From an uncultured Pseudomonas sp. (GTDB lineage: Bacteria > Pseudomonadota > Gammaproteobacteria > Pseudomonadales > Pseudomonadaceae), in contig CAMPJN010000252.1 of the NCBI GenBank assembly GCA_946886875.1, forward strand, positions 1 through 5,882: a DNA stretch of 5,882 bases, in the 5' to 3' direction. The position numbers and the translations under genes are program-made. Positions 5,583 through 5,882 of this stretch are shown piece by piece. The notes under the pieces were generated by a model, which did no database searches, was not told the origin of the DNA, and saw only the letters and a list, made by a program, of their open reading frames with translations. Numbering within the stretch: position 1 is the first letter of the stretch; every line of letters begins with the position of its first letter.

Positions 5583-5634
5583 GGGGGCGTCTAGCCGTTA
5601 GCCGCAATAACGGCTATTCGCGGCTAAAGCCCCC
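5583..5634. repeat. Nested and competing inverted repeats in the aguB-aguA spacer
   Basis: TAGCCGTTA (5592-5600) pairs perfectly with TAACGGCTA (5608-5616). TTAGCCGC (5598-5605) pairs perfectly with GCGGCTAA (5620-5627). The two hairpins share bases and cannot form together. GGGGGC (5583-5588) and GCCCCC (5629-5634) could close an outer stem around either. A run of eight C occupies 5630-5637, just after the aguB stop on the minus strand. It may be another dispersed pseudomonad repeat, or an RNA structure in the aguBA message; no T tract supports a plain terminator. Confidence 0.6.
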
Positions 5635-5640
5635 CCCACA

Positions 5641-5882
5641 TCAGGATTCCAGCGAGCCATCCAGGGTCTTGATCGGCCCATAGAGGTTCGGCCGGCGGTC
5701 GCGGAAGCTGCCCCAGGCGCTGCGGATATGCTCGAGCTGATCCAGATCGAAGGTGTGCATCAGCACCGCCTCGTCGGTTTCGTTGGCTTCCTGCACCTTG
5801 GCGCCGAACTGGTCGGCAATAAAGGAAGAACCGTAGAAGTTGATGTGGTAATCGCCCTGGTCTTCGCGGCCGATGCGGTTGC
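5641..5882 (-). CDS. aguB: N-carbamoylputrescine amidase, C-terminal 79 residues (partial)
   Basis: Reading the minus strand from the window edge gives NRIGREDQGDYHINFYGSSF at the start of the visible part and FRDRRPNLYGPIKTLDGSLE just before the last Ser and the stop at 5641-5643. The INFYGSSFIADQFG and WGSFRDRRPNLY stretches match the C-terminal region of nitrilase-superfamily N-carbamoylputrescine amidases. The enzyme splits N-carbamoylputrescine to putrescine, carbon dioxide and ammonia, the step after AguA. The catalytic Glu, Lys and Cys of this superfamily lie in the missing N-terminal part, so activity cannot be judged here. The gene precedes aguA on the same strand, the aguBA order known in Pseudomonas, which supports the call. 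Confidence 0.9.
   Translation of the reverse strand, partial: NRIGREDQGDYHINFYGSSFIADQFGAKVQEANETDEAVLMHTFDLDQLEHIRSAWGSFRDRRPNLYGPIKTLDGSLES

Overview
The window looks like chromosomal DNA of a Pseudomonas. The grounds are the high-GC codon usage, an agmatine deiminase that fits the P. aeruginosa AguA family in length and motifs, the aguB-aguA order, and a GTAG-led REP hairpin of the pseudomonad type. Species cannot be fixed from this sequence; the REP sequence reminds me of the mendocina/oleovorans group, but that is a weak impression.

Layout, left to right. (1) 1-1119, plus strand: a subtilisin-type (S8) serine peptidase whose 5' end lies outside the window; the whole catalytic domain is present. 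It is followed by a run of hairpins and a short T tract (about 1125-1224), the likely terminator. (2) 1348-2664, plus strand: a secreted protein of unknown function with a signal peptide, a beta-rich body with four cysteines (the second half resembles an Ig-like fold) and a Pro/Gln-rich C-terminal repeat tail. A textbook intrinsic terminator closes it at 2726-2750. (3) 2888-4289, plus strand: a tight four-gene operon for reactive-sulfur handling. It consists of a BigR/SqrR-type ArsR-family repressor with the expected cysteine pair, two half-size YeeE/YedE membrane proteins and a 63-residue DUF2892 membrane protein. The genes abut or overlap by 4 bases, so translation is probably coupled. The AT-rich stretch before the operon carries a cluster of CAATA/TATTG motifs that makes a good candidate operator over the promoter. 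(4) 4290-4381: a convergent gap with two strong GC hairpins. (5) 4382-5882, minus strand: aguB (3' part only) followed by aguA, which together convert agmatine to putrescine. Between them lie 152 bases holding a REP pair and an overlapping set of inverted repeats.

How the parts work together. The sulfur operon is probably autoregulated: sulfide-derived persulfides or thiosulfate-type stress would oxidise the repressor, release the operator and raise synthesis of the sulfur-compound membrane proteins. AguB and AguA form the second half of the arginine decarboxylase route to putrescine. The peptidase and the secreted protein are separated by a probable terminator, so their adjacency does not show a shared function. 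No mobile element, CRISPR array, tRNA or rRNA was seen, and the only intergenic stretches over 200 bases (1120-1347 and 2665-2887) are described in the feature list. The least explained pieces are the secreted repeat-tailed protein, the operator cluster and the aguB-aguA spacer.
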